This document shows, in pieces, positions 12,274 through 25,875 of a stretch of 64,000 bases of DNA (positions are counted from its first letter, which is position 1; each line of letters opens with the position of its first letter). A model generated the notes under the pieces. That model searched no databases. It saw nothing but the letters and a program-made list of their open reading frames with translations, and was not told the DNA's origin. Location: positions 25,030,501 to 25,094,500 of the forward strand of contig NC_080577.1 of assembly GCF_029962835.1 (NCBI RefSeq), in the 5' to 3' direction. The translations under genes were made by a program, and so were the position numbers. The stretch comes from Magnolia sinica (Eukaryota; Streptophyta; Magnoliopsida; Magnoliales; Magnoliaceae).

Positions 12274-13598
12274 AAAACTTAATCAAACCCAAGGGTTAGT
12301 ATAGGGTTGTGATGTAGTAATAACTCGGTAAGATCGAGGTTAATTCATAGGCAACTTAGTGAGAATATACTAAGATTATAATCTAAGAAGAATAGTTGGC
12401 CTGGGTTTTTATCCCAGTGAGATAGAGTAGTAAAAATAATGATAAAAAAGACTAAGGATTCAAGAATCTACAATCAATAGACTTTGAATTCAATTTGTCT
12501 TCTCGAGTTGATAACTCAACCAGAACTAAATTCTAATTCATTCTAGTCAAAAGATAACACATTAATATCAATCAAAAACATCCAACATATATTAGAATCA
12601 TGATAAGCTTGATCTCTCATGAAGATCTAGGTAATCACATCACAAGGAATTGAAAGCATCTAATGTATCCAGAGGCAACAATAGATCAAACAATTTTACC
12701 AATTAATTCCTTCCCCAATCTACGAATTCAATCACATTAAATCCCAATTTAATATAAAAACTTAAACTTTCATTGAAAAAATAAATTAAAATATCAAATA
12801 TTCATTAAAAGGTTCATCCCTTAGCCTTAGCTAAGAGATTACCCAAGTATGACTAACATCTTAAACAAAACATAAAGAAAAACTTGAAAAACAAACTAGA
12901 ACCAAAGGATTGAGAAGGAATGATGATTCCAAAGAAGCTACATAACTCCTACGTCTCTCTTTTAACCTAATTCGTACTTAGGAAGGCTTAAAACACCGCT
13001 TTAAATAGAAAAAGTTTGTACCGACTTGTAACTGACTTGAAATTTATGTACTTATTACACTTCGATCGCACCGACTGTAGCCTTTAGTCATACCGAATAT
13101 CACTTTTGTCACAGCTGAATTTTCTCAAATTTCTTTTGAAGTCTCTACCTCACATAGGTCGCACCAAACTCATCTTCAATGGCACTGAAACCAGCTTTGA
13201 TCGAACCTAGGTGTTTAGCCGAATTATCTCTAAAAATCATAGTTTGTTGCTGAACTGTTCTGTGCACATTCGATCAGACCGAATAACCTCCAATGAGACT
13301 GAACAATCTATTATTTTTGTTATTAAATTGTGTGATTTTTTAGTCCTTCCTTAATATTTTGTACTTAATTTTCTTGGATCTTTGACACGTGAATTCTTCA
13401 TTAATGTCTTCTAAATATCAAAGTCTTCTCTTGATTAATCTTTTGAGTTTTAATCCTCCTTCTTAAGCATGATTTCGTATTTGTTTTTCGGATTACCTCA
13501 CATGTACAAAATAAATATTAGTTAATCAATTAAACACTTTGAATGCATGAAAACTAGTGCAATTGAGAGGATAAATATGCAATATTTAGATGTTATCA
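12274..13598 (-). mobile_element. 5' LTR of the Athila-like element, ~1.3 kb
   Basis: The minus strand starts TGATAACATCTAAATATTGC at 13598 and runs to the primer-binding site. It contains CTAAGGCTAAGGGATGAA and CTCGATCTTACCGAGTTATTACTAC, which recur in the plus-strand LTR piece at 55.3-56.3 kb. The boundary at 13598 is inferred from the TG start and from the change to Tat-like pol sequence. Confidence 0.8.
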
Positions 13599-13603
13599 TT
13601 AGT

Positions 13604-16600
13604 TAGGCATCCTAATAGCATAACATTGGCTCCTTTCTGGTATAATTCATTGTCAATCATGACATAATTGATTGCTAATTTTCGTAGATCTCTACCAGCT
13701 TAATCTGTGAGCTTTAAAGATAACCTATAAGGAGAACACTCCAGTCATCCTCCTCTATCTTGACCTACCATATTTTCATAAATATCTCCCTCTCAAAGAC
13801 CGAGGATAAGGACTTCCTTTGTACTATGACCATACTTTCAGTCGATCCTTTTAGGATGTCGATCCCTGCAGCCATCTATGCCATTTCATTAGCGTTCATG
13901 TTATGATCTTGTGTTATGTGTATTAATTCTACTTCATTAAAATTGTCTAGCATCTGGGATGCTAAGGTATAGTACGCTGACACAGTAGAATAATCCCGCC
14001 ATCTGATTTATCACCAATTGTGAACAACCCACCACTGTCATACTTCACATGCCTAGTTCCATTAGCAAGTCTAAACCAATTATCATAGCCTTATACTAGG
14101 CCTAATTATTAGTATATTCGAATTCTGATTAAAGCATGAATTCTTGCATGCTTCTGTTTGGTGCAATTAAGATAATCCCAGCTCCCAAAGCTTTATGGGT
14201 CTTCAAGCCATCAAAGATCAACTTTCAAGGTATTAAACATGTATAATACAAGTTTAAAACTTCTGAGAAAAGTTAGCCTTCCAAATCAGATGGATAGTCG
14301 GCCGAGAAATTAGCTATAGCCTAACCCTTTACTACCTTTTAGGGTAAATACTTAAAATCAAACTCCAACAAAGCCAAAACCCATTTACCAATTTGACCAC
14401 TCAAAATTAGCTGATTCAACGTATATTTTACTAAATCACTCAATGTTATTACATTAACTCTTTCGGCCAACAAATAATGCCTTAGTTTGGTGGATGCAAA
14501 GTATAAAGAGTATCATAACTTCTCTATCGCAGAGTATCATCTCTCAGTATCGAGGAGCATCTGACTTAAATAATAGACTGCTCGTTCTTTCCAATCTTCA
14601 TTATATTGGACTAGTAGTGCTCCAATTGACTCTGCCGATGCCGCGACATACAACTTAAATGGTCGACCTTTGACTAGTGGCATTAATAATGGTGGCTTCA
14701 TCAGATACTCTTTAATCCTTTCGAAAGTCAACTGATGTTCTACCTCCCACTTGAACTCAACTCCCTTCTTCAGTTTTATTAACGGAGGAAACACATTAGT
14801 TTTTCTTAACAATTAGAGATGAACATTCACATCAAATGGACATGGCCGAGGAAACGTTGCAATTCTTGTTTATTCCTTGGTGGGTGAGCATTTATGATTG
14901 CTCGAACCTTATTTTGGTCTACCTCGATCCATCGCTGATGTACAAGGAATCCCAAAAGAATAATAATAATAATAATAATAATAATTGGCCAACACCCCAA
15001 AGGAACATTTGAGGGGGCTCATTTTTAGTTTGTGGAGCCTCATTCGCTCAAACGACTTATGTAAGTGAGCAAAATGGTCTCTTATATTGGCCAACTTAAC
15101 TACCACATCATCGACGTAAACCTCCATGAATTGGTCAATCATATCATGGAATATGGCATTCATTGCTCTTTGGTATGTAACTCATGCATTCTTGAGCCCA
15201 AACAGTATAACTATCCAACAATAGGTTCTCAAAAGCCCAAGGCTCCTAAACGTTATTTTCAGCACATCATTGAGCACAATGTAAATCCGGTTATACCCAG
15301 AATGGTCGTCTATGAAGGAAGCTATCTTGTTTATGGCTGCTCGGTCGATCAACCGATCGGTCACGGGCATTGGATACTCGTCCTTGAGTGTGGCAAGATT
15401 TAAATTTCTAAAATCAATTCATACTCACAACTTATCATTCTTTTTTATCACTAGAACCACATTCGATATCCATTCGTTGTACTTAATAGACCTGATGAAA
15501 CTGCCTTTAGTAACTATTTGATCTCTTCCTTTATTTTCTTAGTAACCTCTGTTGTCATTCGCCTAAGTGGTTGCTTGTACAATTGATACCCTTCTTTTAT
15601 TAGTAACTTATGCTCAATTAGGCTTTAATCTAGTCATGGTCTCTCATGATAGTCCCACATAAAGCAAATGGCAAACTCTCTGCAAACCAGTGAGTTCAGC
15701 TTTATTTTGTGGCTCCAGCAATCCACTAATAAAGGTTGGTCAAGAATCCTGCTCGGTTTCTAAGTTCACCTTAACCAAGGGATCCTAATCCTTAGCCTAT
15801 GATAAGTTGTAAGATTATTACATCGACCATGAAGAAAGGAGCCTATCTCATAGCCTAATAATCTCACAACTTATCATAGGCTTCCTTTAAGTCCATGTCT
15901 ATCTCATATCCATCTGCTTCATCAGCCGAAACAATCGTATCAGCCAAGTTTACAAAACAATCATTGTCAACATCTTTTAAGCTTTCTTTGAGCCTTTTTA
16001 TTATAGCTTTGAAATTGGTCATTCACTCCTCATCTGCCACTATACTAGTCACGGGATTTCTTCGATGGTGTAGTACGGAATCAGTTAAGAATGTACAATG
16101 TTCCTCAGTGGGTAATCGACTGGGTGAATTACAGTAGTAATATCTCGCACAATATTGTCTGGATTCTTCTTGACAAATATCTCAGTCAAACATCCATGGT
16201 TGTTCCTTCTAGTTAAGTGAATTGGTCCTACTTCATCCCCGTAGTGGTAGGCCTCATTTCCGTTTGATGTAGTCAAAAATAGATTGTTATCGGTCAATAC
16301 CAATTTGACTTTATCATAATTCTAAAATATTATAAATTAATGCTGGGATAATGGAATATACGCAAAAGAGTGGATCCAATCTCTTCCGAGCAGAGCATTG
16401 TAACTAAAAAAAAGTGTCGACCATGAAGAAAGGAGCTAATACTCTTTTAGTTCCTACGGTCAAATTGAACGATATTACACCATATGTATTTGTGACATCC
16501 CCAGTAAAGTTACTGACAGTGACTTCAGATGGAATCAAATCAGCTGCGATTTTTTTTAATTTTGACATCATTCTCACTGGGAGAAGATTAACATAGCCCC

Positions 16601-18978
16601 ATTGTCGACCAAAATTCTGGTAATAAGGGAGCCCTCAAGGTGAGCGGATATGTACAGCGGTTCAAGATGTTGAGTCATGCCATGAGTGGGCATTTCTATG
16701 ACTACTCTTTTAGACGATGCCCCTTACTCCACGATAACAATATTTACTTGTGGTTTTTCACTCACTCTTGGTGCTCCTTCAATTACATCTTTAAGGGGGA
16801 AAAGAAGCGTGTTGTATCACTACTAGAGGACTAAGTTCCTCCACTTCACCTGGCATTTTACTAGGATGAGATGGCTTGGCTTAAAAACCGTATGGGAGAG
16901 TAAGTACCATGTTGCAATCAAACATCACAGGTGGCAATGATCCAAAAATAACCTCTGAACCCAAACATCCCCCATCAAGTGTTACTAAGTTGTGTTATTC
17001 ATCAAAGCTTGCACCAGAACATTTGGCGTTCTTATCAATCATTGGAGTTGCCCTACCTACTTGGAAATGGATAACGACACTTCTAATTCTTCAATTGTTG
17101 CAATTAGTTCTTCAATAAGTAGACCATCGCCTGAGAACCACTCATCGCCAAGAAATTAGACAAATCGTCACGATTGTCAATGTTGCCCAAATCATGATGT
17201 ATTGTTAAGCTAGTTAACATCTTCCATATCCTGATCGTGCACAACGGGTTTTAAAATCACTTCAACCATGTTAACAGTCAATGTTCCCCTGGTTGAGGAA
17301 TTCTCTAGAATGGACATGATCGCATGGCTCGTATTCGAGAGGCATTCTTAGTCTCTGCCATTTTTTTTCTTCTTACTGATTGACATTACTGCCAACAATG
17401 CTTTTAGGTTCAAGTCATTGCTTTAGGGAGGGCAGAGAATTTAGGATGCCTGACCCTTTTCCAGACTTTCTCTCGAGTTGGTAGAGGCTTAACCATTCTT
17501 TGTCCCAGAGTTCTCTATTGAGGTTGGTGGTCATAAGATGAAAATGCCTTCCACAATTGACGGAGATCCTCCTTGTCAATCCTCTTTAGAGTTGCATATC
17601 TAACCTGGCTCTTTGGCCAAAGTGGAGCTTTTAAGTCTTGGACCATTCTGGCACATTGGTCGCACGGTTGTGAGTCTCAACCGTTATGATATACTGCTCT
17701 CGGTCACTTTATAAAATCTCTGGTCGTTCCATAGGATTGATATTTCTTGGGTCGTCATGACATGCTATGGCAACTACCAGGACCAAAATCAATTATTTGT
17801 CGCGGGCGATCCAATTTCCATAGATTTATCGCAACCATGCTGACGTCCAGATTAGGCGGGAACGGATCAATATTGATCAACATTGCATGTTCACCTTCTC
17901 AGGGAATTTCAACAATATGCTATCAATATTATCATGTACAATGTTCCTAAACACAGCGCAATACTTATTAGTTGAATGAGAACGCATCCCATGCCACTTG
18001 CAATATTCAACCTTTTTTCAATTCATCAGCCGTGGGTATTTTGTGATTACTGGAAACTTTAATAAACTTTCTGGCCAATAGCATTTAAAATATTTCATCA
18101 GCTCGGGTGATATCAAAAGTATATATCTTCTGAGCCTTTTCAGTGGCCAACGTAGTTGTTTTCGCTTTAACTAGCGTTGAGCATATGAGTGGTTTTTTTG
18201 CTACTACCTCGGTAATCATGACTTCATAATTAGGGTCCTAATAATATGTCTTGATTGTCGAGTTCTTTTATCTTACTCCTTCCTGATGAAGTTTTTCATA
18301 CTTGCAAACTTTCCTATTTAGATCATACAAATCCAACTCTATTCCAATAAATTTCTTTCGTAGTGTGTATTCTAAGCCGTCTTGTGCAAGTTGCACAAAT
18401 TTGGCATCCGTTGTGAGACCTTATACCGGCTTTCACTCTCTTAAACTTGGTAATGTAATTCTCACAAGATTCCCTTGTCAACTGCCGGAAGCGTGCGAGA
18501 TCGGTCATGGTCATTCCATGTCCTTACAAAAGAATTGAGCATGGAATTTTTCATCCATCTCCTGTCAGGTATGAATTGAATTTGGCACTAAGTTGGAGTA
18601 CCACATGAAGACCATTATCATCAACGAATGACTGAATAATTATAACTTACGATAGTCATTGTTAGCCAGTTCACCGCACTGCATAGTGAATCAACCTACA
18701 TATTCGATGGTTGATTGACCATGATCACTCGAGAATATGAAAAAATACGGTCGATAATTTCTCTACAATGGGTGTTGTCGGCCAATCCATTCAGGATATG
18801 GCTTTTGGTAAACCGAGATAGTATTGTAGCCAAGGACTTTGTCTGCCACCTCTTAGACCGTTTGCGCGATCTAGTCATGATTCATTCGTTGAGATTCAAC
18901 CATCGGTGGTAAATCAGGACCTACCCGGTTTTGTTCCTCATGGAACAATGGGTTACTGGGCAAATGCTGGAAAGGATG
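13604..18978 (-). pseudogene. Tat-like Ty3/gypsy RNase H-RT-protease-gag remnant
   Basis: Decayed polyprotein, read right to left as gag, protease, RT and RNase H. Gag: LARFRQLTRESCENYITKFKRVKAG (18323-18514) and a second piece at 18696-18878. Protease (about 16640-16300): LVDNGA, then KIAADLIPSEVTVSNFTGD and SYNALLGRDWIHS. RT: FIDDHSGYNRIYI (15182-15370) and the catalytic YVDDVVVK (near 15110). RNase H: RPFKLYVAASAESIGALLVQ (14537-14812). A second RNase H-like stretch (DGLKTHKALGAGIIL, QLVINQMAG; 13900-14220) suggests the dual-RNase H layout of the Tat lineage. IN is absent because the Athila-like LTR begins at 13598. Many stops. Interrupted at 18978 by a solo LTR and resumed at 25251. Confidence 0.85.
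14958..14984. repeat. (AAT)n in RT remnant
   Basis: About nine AAT units inside the reverse transcriptase remnant, read on the minus strand as a run of eight Tyr. A microsatellite expansion in dead coding DNA. Confidence 0.9.
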
Positions 18979-21900
18979 TGTAACGCCCATGAAAAATAAA
19001 ATAATAACAATAAAGAATTTTTTATCTCATCTCTACTCTATCTTATCTCTATCTTATTTGTATCTTATCATAATCTCATCTCTATCTTATTCCCTATCTT
19101 ATCTCTATCCCTAATCATTCTCTCATATATATACATCTAACCTTCCCTGTATCTCTCAATCCCTTAAATAAGCCTTTCTTTTTAAGAAGTATGTCATAAG
19201 AAAAGTTCTACTCTAACTTATATATTAGCAAAAAGGCACCCTGCGATAACTAATAAAGGGAGACAGAGAAGATTTTGGAGAGCTTAGATCTAGTAAGTTT
19301 ATTATCCATTCTTTCATTAATTTTTAGGCATTTAATGCAATTTGACTCGATCTATGCAATGAACGGTGTGGATCAGCAACATGTTCATTGCATCAATCTA
19401 TGTGTAGATACGATGTAAAGACGATAGAAATCTAAAATTTCATGCGATGTTTTTTGTCGCAGAGATTGATTGGTGTGCATTTGGTCAAATCAGATTAAAT
19501 CTGTACGGATCATATGATCCCTAAGGCCAAAATAAACAAGGGCCCTAGCTTTCAGATTAATCCAATCATCGGATGGGCCACACTAGTCAGATGTATAAGT
19601 ATTTAATAAGGAAAGTTCATATTTATACGCAAGTGTTGCTATCACTTAGCGTAAAAAGTCGAGATGGGCCATCGGGGTATGTATGATTAGATCCACACCA
19701 TTTATCAAATGTGTAGATGTAAAATATGCCAAGACCTCAAGAATATGAATGATTCAATCATTCGGTGGGCCACCCCGATCAATCATTGTCATTCTATTTC
19801 AGAATCTTAAAAGAAAAAGAAAATCTAAATTTTAATCATTGAATTTAATGAACATATTATATATGAAATTTTCAATTACTTAATCATTTAGGGTTTGACT
19901 ACCTAGGATGTTAATCAAAGGTGGGCCTCACTGTGTAATATAACTAGATGAATAACAATATTGTGGATATAATTGACAGAATTTTTTTAATTCAAACTAC
20001 CTGATTAACTTGTGGATTCCACACTATTAAACTCAAGTGAGTAACCCAACATGACTCATGATTCATTGGAATTAAAATAAATTGTTTGTGATGGTCTGAT
20101 TGATTGATGTACTGATTGAGTATTTTGTTACAATGTTGTTATTTTTAACTACGGTGGTCGTATACAACGGTAAATCACATGCTAATCGGTGTCAAATTGT
20201 ATGAATTATAATAATTGTAGATTGAATTCACTTATCAATACAAGTATCTATGGCAATTATGAAAACTATACATTCATATATCATCCATCATTCATTGCAT
20301 TTGCATAATGCATAGTCGATCCTAGGGGCCCTCTCAGAAAGAAATGTTGAGCTTGGAGAGTGTTACCAGATGCAGGCTATGCTCAAGCCTACAAAAGGTG
20401 GAAGTCTAATCAACAGGTGGATACGGGTTGACGATCTCTAACCTAAGCACATGGACGATCATCCAATCTGATGCATTCATACACCATTTGCATCCATATC
20501 ATTGTGCATACTCTATTTCTATTATATCTTAATTTCAATAAGCATGAACCATGCTGGGTTTTCTCACTAAGCCTGACCAGATTACATTTTTATTTATGAA
20601 AAAAATTGTATAAATGAGCAATTAGCTGATGAGTTGGCGCAGGAATAAGAAGTTGTGACTGAACTGGTGCACAACACATATGAGACGTGGCTGTATCTAT
20701 CAGAAGAGGAATTGACCGTATTTACACCATTCTTAATTATTTAATTAATTAGAATTTTACTTGTTATGATAGTATGATTCATATATGATGAATGATGATA
20801 TTAATTATAAGATTTTAAGCATTTGATTAGTTTTATTTAGTTGAATTGTTATAGGTTTGTAGCAAGTACCCATTGCTAAGTTGTATTAACTGATGAATAA
20901 TGCCTAATTTACACTAATTGAATGTTTATGGATGTTGAGAATGGACGAATGTTGGTGCTTAAATCATTTTGTGTGAATGAGCCTAATTGGAATGTAAAAA
21001 TGAATATTACTTTTGCCTCTGAATAATTGTATAATGGAATGAAGTTGGTACACTTTGTGTACGAGTTATGTGTAAGACCCGTGTCCTAATCCGTACTGTT
21101 CCGTTAGCTTCCGCGGTCCTTCCGGTCAAATTCCGGCAACCTTCGCACCGTATTCGGTATTTGCGCATGATCCTAAGCCAGGTCTCGCGCACCGACGTCG
21201 GCTTGGTCCGGAGGTTATATCATAGCGACCGCGTCGTCGCCGCGGTTCCAACGCCGTGACTTGCGCACCGAACCGATACCCAGGTAAGAAGATGCCGATC
21301 AGCGTTTATTCCGAAGAAACACCGCGCGTTGCGGATTTCGAGGGAATCTCTACAATTAGTCCCATCAATCAACCATTAAAGCATCCCATACCTCAAGTAC
21401 AACAACCCATCACCACCTTTTACAAAAGTCCACCATTCTTTCCACCTCACCACTCCTCTTTTCCAAATTTCAACAACAACCATACACCTTTTCACTATTT
21501 TCAACCCAAACCATCCCCCATCACTCCATCACCCATCTCTTTCTCTCTCTCTCCCTCCCTTTACAACTATCTCTCTTATTCTTTTTTTCAAAAAAAGAAA
21601 TCCAAATCCAAGAGAGAGCACCATGAGTCCCCCATGGTGAGAAAACTTCATATGTGAGGTCCACCTTTCCCACCCCTTCATCTCTCATCTCAACCATCCA
21701 TTTCCCATCTTCCTCCATCAAAGGGTAGTACAAGGAGCCAAGGAAGCCAAGGGAGCAAGAAGATCTAGCGGTGGGTGTTTGGATAGGATAGTTTTTGATG
21801 TTTTTAAGATGGGCCAAGTGAGGCCAACCGATCAATGGTTTGGATCTCGCTTTGGACCCTATGATGTGGCCAGTGGCCCACTTGGATCATCATGATCATT

Positions 21901-22321
21901 CCATGATGGGGCCATTCTCCATGGACCCCATCATGATGTTTACTTTCTTGCATATTTAAGGTCATCTAGACCATTTGTTTTAGTGGAGAAAGGATCTCCA
22001 CCGTTGGATTTCAATTCCATGGACCCCACATGTAATGGGATCCACTTGATGTATGATTTAGTGCAAGGGAGGGCCCATAGTGCCGGGGTCCCTCCATCAC
22101 ACGGTCTCACTCTCTATCCCTCTCCCTTTTTATTTTATTTTTATTTTATTTTATTTTTATTTTTATTTTGTTGTATGATGGTAAGGTTGTATGGCTACTT
22201 GAATGGACCCCACCATGTAGTAAGCATTTTATTTGAGTGGGGCCCACCTTATAAGTATAATACCCACGCCGTTCATCAGTGGTGGCCCACCTGAACAGGC
22301 CCACCTCAAATTGCAAAGACA

Positions 22322-22345
22322 GTCCAGCGTCCCTGGACGCTGGAC
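22322..22345. repeat. perfect 24-nt hairpin in LTR
   Basis: GTCCAGCGTCC and its reverse complement are separated by CT: 11-bp arms with a 2-nt loop. The counterpart at 45741-45764 has the same arms but loop AG. Confidence 0.85.
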
Positions 22346-23109
22346 GTTTAAATGGAAAACATAAATATCCTTTTTTAAAAAGCCTTGGAGTGGTCCACTC
22401 ACGTAGGCCCCACCTTGATGTATATATTAAATCCGTGCCGTTCATTCCTTTCCCAAGACGATTTTAGGCGTTGAGCCAGAAGGTGGGATCCATCAGATCT
22501 TCAGGCGGGCCATACTGTGACAAATGGAGGTTTGCACCATTGAAACCTTTCCTAACCCTTTTATACGCTGAAGCAGGCCCAATATTGGGCTTGTTTTGTC
22601 TGTCGCGAGGCATGGGGAGTCAATGGACGGAGCAGATCTGCAAGAGGTGGACCCCACCTGCAAAATCTATGAAAAAAACGAATATCAAAAAAAAAAAAAA
22701 AACAAAACAGCAGCAGCTGCTGCTGCTGCCGCGTCAGAAGCGCAGCAGGCGCTGCCTGCGCCAGCGTCCGGGCGGACGGTGACCGAGCAGCCACCCACGG
22801 CTGCAGCCGAGGGCCCCACCTTGATGTTTATATGTCATCTAACCCGTTCATCGGGTGGGCCACTACCTGACGTGGGCCCACCCCAAAAATCAGACTGATC
22901 CAAGATTCGGGCGGCCCACATCAAAGGAAACAGTGTGAATTGGATTATACCGTTGAAACTCCTTTTTGGGCCCACAGAAGTTTTGGATCAGGGTGAAAAT
23001 TATTTTCACCCTTCATCTAGGTCTGCTGGACCTTATCAACGGTCCGGATGGGATATAAACACTATGGTGGGCCCCACATGGAGCCCACATTGACGTATGT
23101 GTTTCATTC

Positions 23110-23131
23110 CCACCGTCCGCCTGGACGGTGG
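23110..23131. repeat. second LTR hairpin
   Basis: CCACCGTCC-GCCT-GGACGGTGG, with 9-bp perfect arms. A counterpart with the same arms and a longer loop lies at 60647-60672 in the minus-strand LTR copy. Confidence 0.75.
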
Positions 23132-23344
23132 ACGTGGAGCCACTCTGATGTGTATGGGCCCACTGTGATGAGTGTGTGGGCCCACTGTGATGTGTGTGTG
23201 TGTGTATATATATAGATATATATATATATATATAATATTATAGTTCATATAATATTATATACATATATTATGTATATATATTATATACTATATACATATT
23301 ATATACTATATTATATGTATATATTTTTATTTTTTTTTACTAAT

Positions 23345-23720
23345 GTTGAGGCCCGTGATTGAGGCCCACCTCAGTACTTGTGACCCATGGTTGAGGCCCA
23401 CTTTGATGTATATAAAAGGCCCATGGGTCGAGGCCCATTTGATGTAATGGGGCCAATGAGTTGAGGCCCATTTGATGTGCACATGGGGCCCAATTGGTGA
23501 GGCCCATTTGATACATATAAGGCCCAGGTGAGTAGACCCATTTGATGTACATATGGAGCCCAACTGTCGAGGCCCATTTGACACGTGTAAGGCCCATAAG
23601 CTTAGGCCTATTTGATCGGTTCTGAAGCCCCCGGGTTATAACCCATTGCAATGTACATAAGGCCCATTGGTGTGGCCCACTTAATGAATATAAAGCCCAT
23701 ATGACTTGGCTAATTTGATG
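23345..23720. repeat. degenerate tandem repeat rich in GGCCCA
   Basis: About a dozen copies of a 35-40-bp unit of the type GAGGCCCATTTGATGTACATATGG. Each carries one or two GGCCCA/GGCCCAC motifs. The same kind of array occurs in opposite orientation at 59635-60310. Confidence 0.8.
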
Positions 23721-25250
23721 TATTTAAGGGCCCAATGGATGTACCTAAGGTCCATTGCAATGTGTGATCCCAAAATAACTTATGAAATGATATTTGTGGC
23801 AGTCGTGCCTTGGGAGCAATGTTGGTTTGACGTCCACATTGTAAGTGTAGTGTGGTTAAATGTCCGCATTATGACTTTTCCTAGGGCCCATTGTTAGGCT
23901 CGTGCGTGTTATGTGTAGGCCGTCTAGGCCCACCTTTGTTATGTACATCATCCATCCTATATAGCATGTTTAATTCCATGATTCATGATCATATGCATCA
24001 TACGTATGCTTGATATGAGGAATGACTGATCATAGCATATGCCTTTGGGCAGATTGTTTAAGGGGCTCCCGTACAGGGGGTGTTGCCCTACATGAGCGCA
24101 TGATACGCGCAGGATTGCTGTATGACTGGATAGTGTGATTCATGCATTCGCATTGTGTGATATGGTTACTATACGCCCTATCGACATCAGGGCCGTAGCC
24201 TCCATAGACGTATCGTGGTTGGCAGGATTGGATACCGGAAATACTGTTCTACATGGGGTGCGATAGATATCCCTAGGTGAAAGTCCCTAAACCCTTATGG
24301 TACCAGGAGGTTGCTCCAACGTCTAGACCGAGTGGGTGCATGAGCGCTGAGTGCCGATTACCAGACGATTGCGCTTTCCACTGTGTCGTGGTCGGTTGGA
24401 AGAGGGTGCGGCCTTACCCGCCCGAGAGTAGGGGGCAATGCTAGGCTGAGTCTGACCAGCTCGAGGAATGGGTCCGCTATTGACGAGCCGAGCCCGATAT
24501 TGGCAGGCGGATAGTGAGGTCTTTTCCACTCACCTTATTGCGCGCGATGGGGCGGCAATCTGGCTTGGAGTGTACTAGACCCCGGTGATATTCCAGATTT
24601 GAGCCGTATTGACATGTGGACTTAGATGAGGATTTGTATGCTTGACTTGCATTTTGCATTGCATGGCCTTGGTATGGCCGACATCATTCTTTGCACCGCA
24701 TGGCCTTGGTACGGCTAATGGGATTCTTAGCATTCATCAGCATGTCCCGCATTACTCTGATACTGTATGACTACATTATCACCTTGGGCATACACTTTCA
24801 CCACCCTCTAAGCTTTCTATAAGCTTATGCACGACCGTTGCGTGCAGGTGACGTTGGATCGCAGCAGCGTTGAGGCTTGGACGCGTGGCTGATCTTCTTT
24901 TGGAGTTTTGGTCTATCTTCATTGTATTTCCCTTATGCTCATTGTACCTGTGAAGTTTTTGATTATAGTGGAAATGTGATGGAGTTTTTGGTTGTTGTTT
25001 GTGGGTTATGCCTTTGGTTATGCTTATTACGAATCAAACGGATGTTAAAAATCCTCCTTGTAGCATCCCAGGATCGGAACCTGGCGAATGGGCGCTGGGA
25101 GCCGAGAATGGGGTTCTACGGAGGCTGTCGGTGCCAGATTCGGCGATCGGGAATTTTGTGAGCCCGGTTCCCGAGTTTGGGGCGTGACATTATGACTCGA
25201 AACTCAAGTCTAAGGGTGCACACTCTTTACTTGAATTTTGTGGCGTGACA

Positions 25251-25875
25251 GGTTGTCCTCCCGATATGCCCTAATTCTAAAATTCAGGGATAAAATTCCT
25301 GACATTCCTCTCTGGTCGCCTGAACTCGATGGATAATGGAGTATTCCACCATCTTAAATTGAAACAGGAAGTGTTCTCTGTTGTAGGGGAGGTATCAATG
25401 GTGGCTAAACAATGTTACCGATAGAACTTACTTCAGCATTATGTTGCGTTGCCATAGGTGCTCTTTCAATAATGATGGTCATCAACCGATGTATAGCCTC
25501 AGTCTAGTTAGTCATTCATCCATTAAAATTCTCAGTTTAAATATAAAATTGCTCGGCTTGAGCGTGTACCAACTCTGCCTAATCTCTCCCGCATTCATGA
25601 ATATGCTAGATACTCAGTTGCACATCCCAAAGTCCAACCATTATCTCTTTAAGAGAAACGGTCCAAGAGGTCGATGCCCCTTCCTAGTTAATGGGACTGA
25701 GCATCATATTAGTGTTTAAATTTAATAATTTCAGGTTCATTTGAATGGGCACGTCCTCGATCGGAGGTGATGTAGCTGGTGTTAAGGGTTTAGCCCCTGT
25801 AATTTGATTGCTTCTTCTATTTATATTTCTGACTAGTAAGTTCACAATGTCACACCGGTAAATAAATTAGAGAAA
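25251..25875 (-). mobile_element. 5' part of the Tat-like element
   Basis: Continues the minus-strand element interrupted at 18978 and leads from gag/leader to the primer site. No intact frame. Confidence 0.6.

Larger units (their letters stand above)
21071..25189 (+). mobile_element. inner solo LTR, 4119 bp, Del/Tekay-like
   Basis: Starts TGTAAGACCCGTGTCCTAAT and ends GGGGCGTGACA, with perfect 5-bp target duplications TTATG at 21066-21070 and 25190-25194. No polyprotein, so it is a solo LTR left by LTR-LTR recombination. Order inside: CG-rich 5' 250 bp, CT-rich tract (21530-21570), GGGCCC-rich blocks, hairpins, an AT-rich stretch (23200-23335), a GGCCCA tandem region (23345-23720), and a 3' block with GTGAAAGTCCCTAAACC and GGGAGCCGAGAATGGGG. 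The same order recurs at 42779-45885 and, reversed, at 57558-62341. The lineage is taken from the internal remnant at 44163-44581. Confidence 0.93.
18979..25250 (+). mobile_element. outer solo LTR (2.15 kb without the nested insertion)
   Basis: Begins TGTAACGCCC and ends GTGGCGTGACA, so the termini are inverted TGTNACGCC. The flanks are GGATG (18974-18978) and GGTTG (25251-25255), a 5-bp duplication with one mismatch. Without the insertion at 21071-25189 and one copy of its duplication it is about 2.15 kb and has no gag or pol. A TATA-like ATATATACATCT near 19126 supports plus orientation. It interrupts the Tat-like gag and is an old insertion. Confidence 0.78.

Noticed and set aside
22596..22898. 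Ala-rich frame with poly-Lys and CAG/CTG repeats
   Set aside because: A simple-sequence artefact inside a noncoding LTR.
23345..23720. CRISPR-like array of repeats and spacers
   Set aside because: The units are degenerate tandem repeats in a plant LTR, with no constant repeat, no unique spacers and no cas genes.
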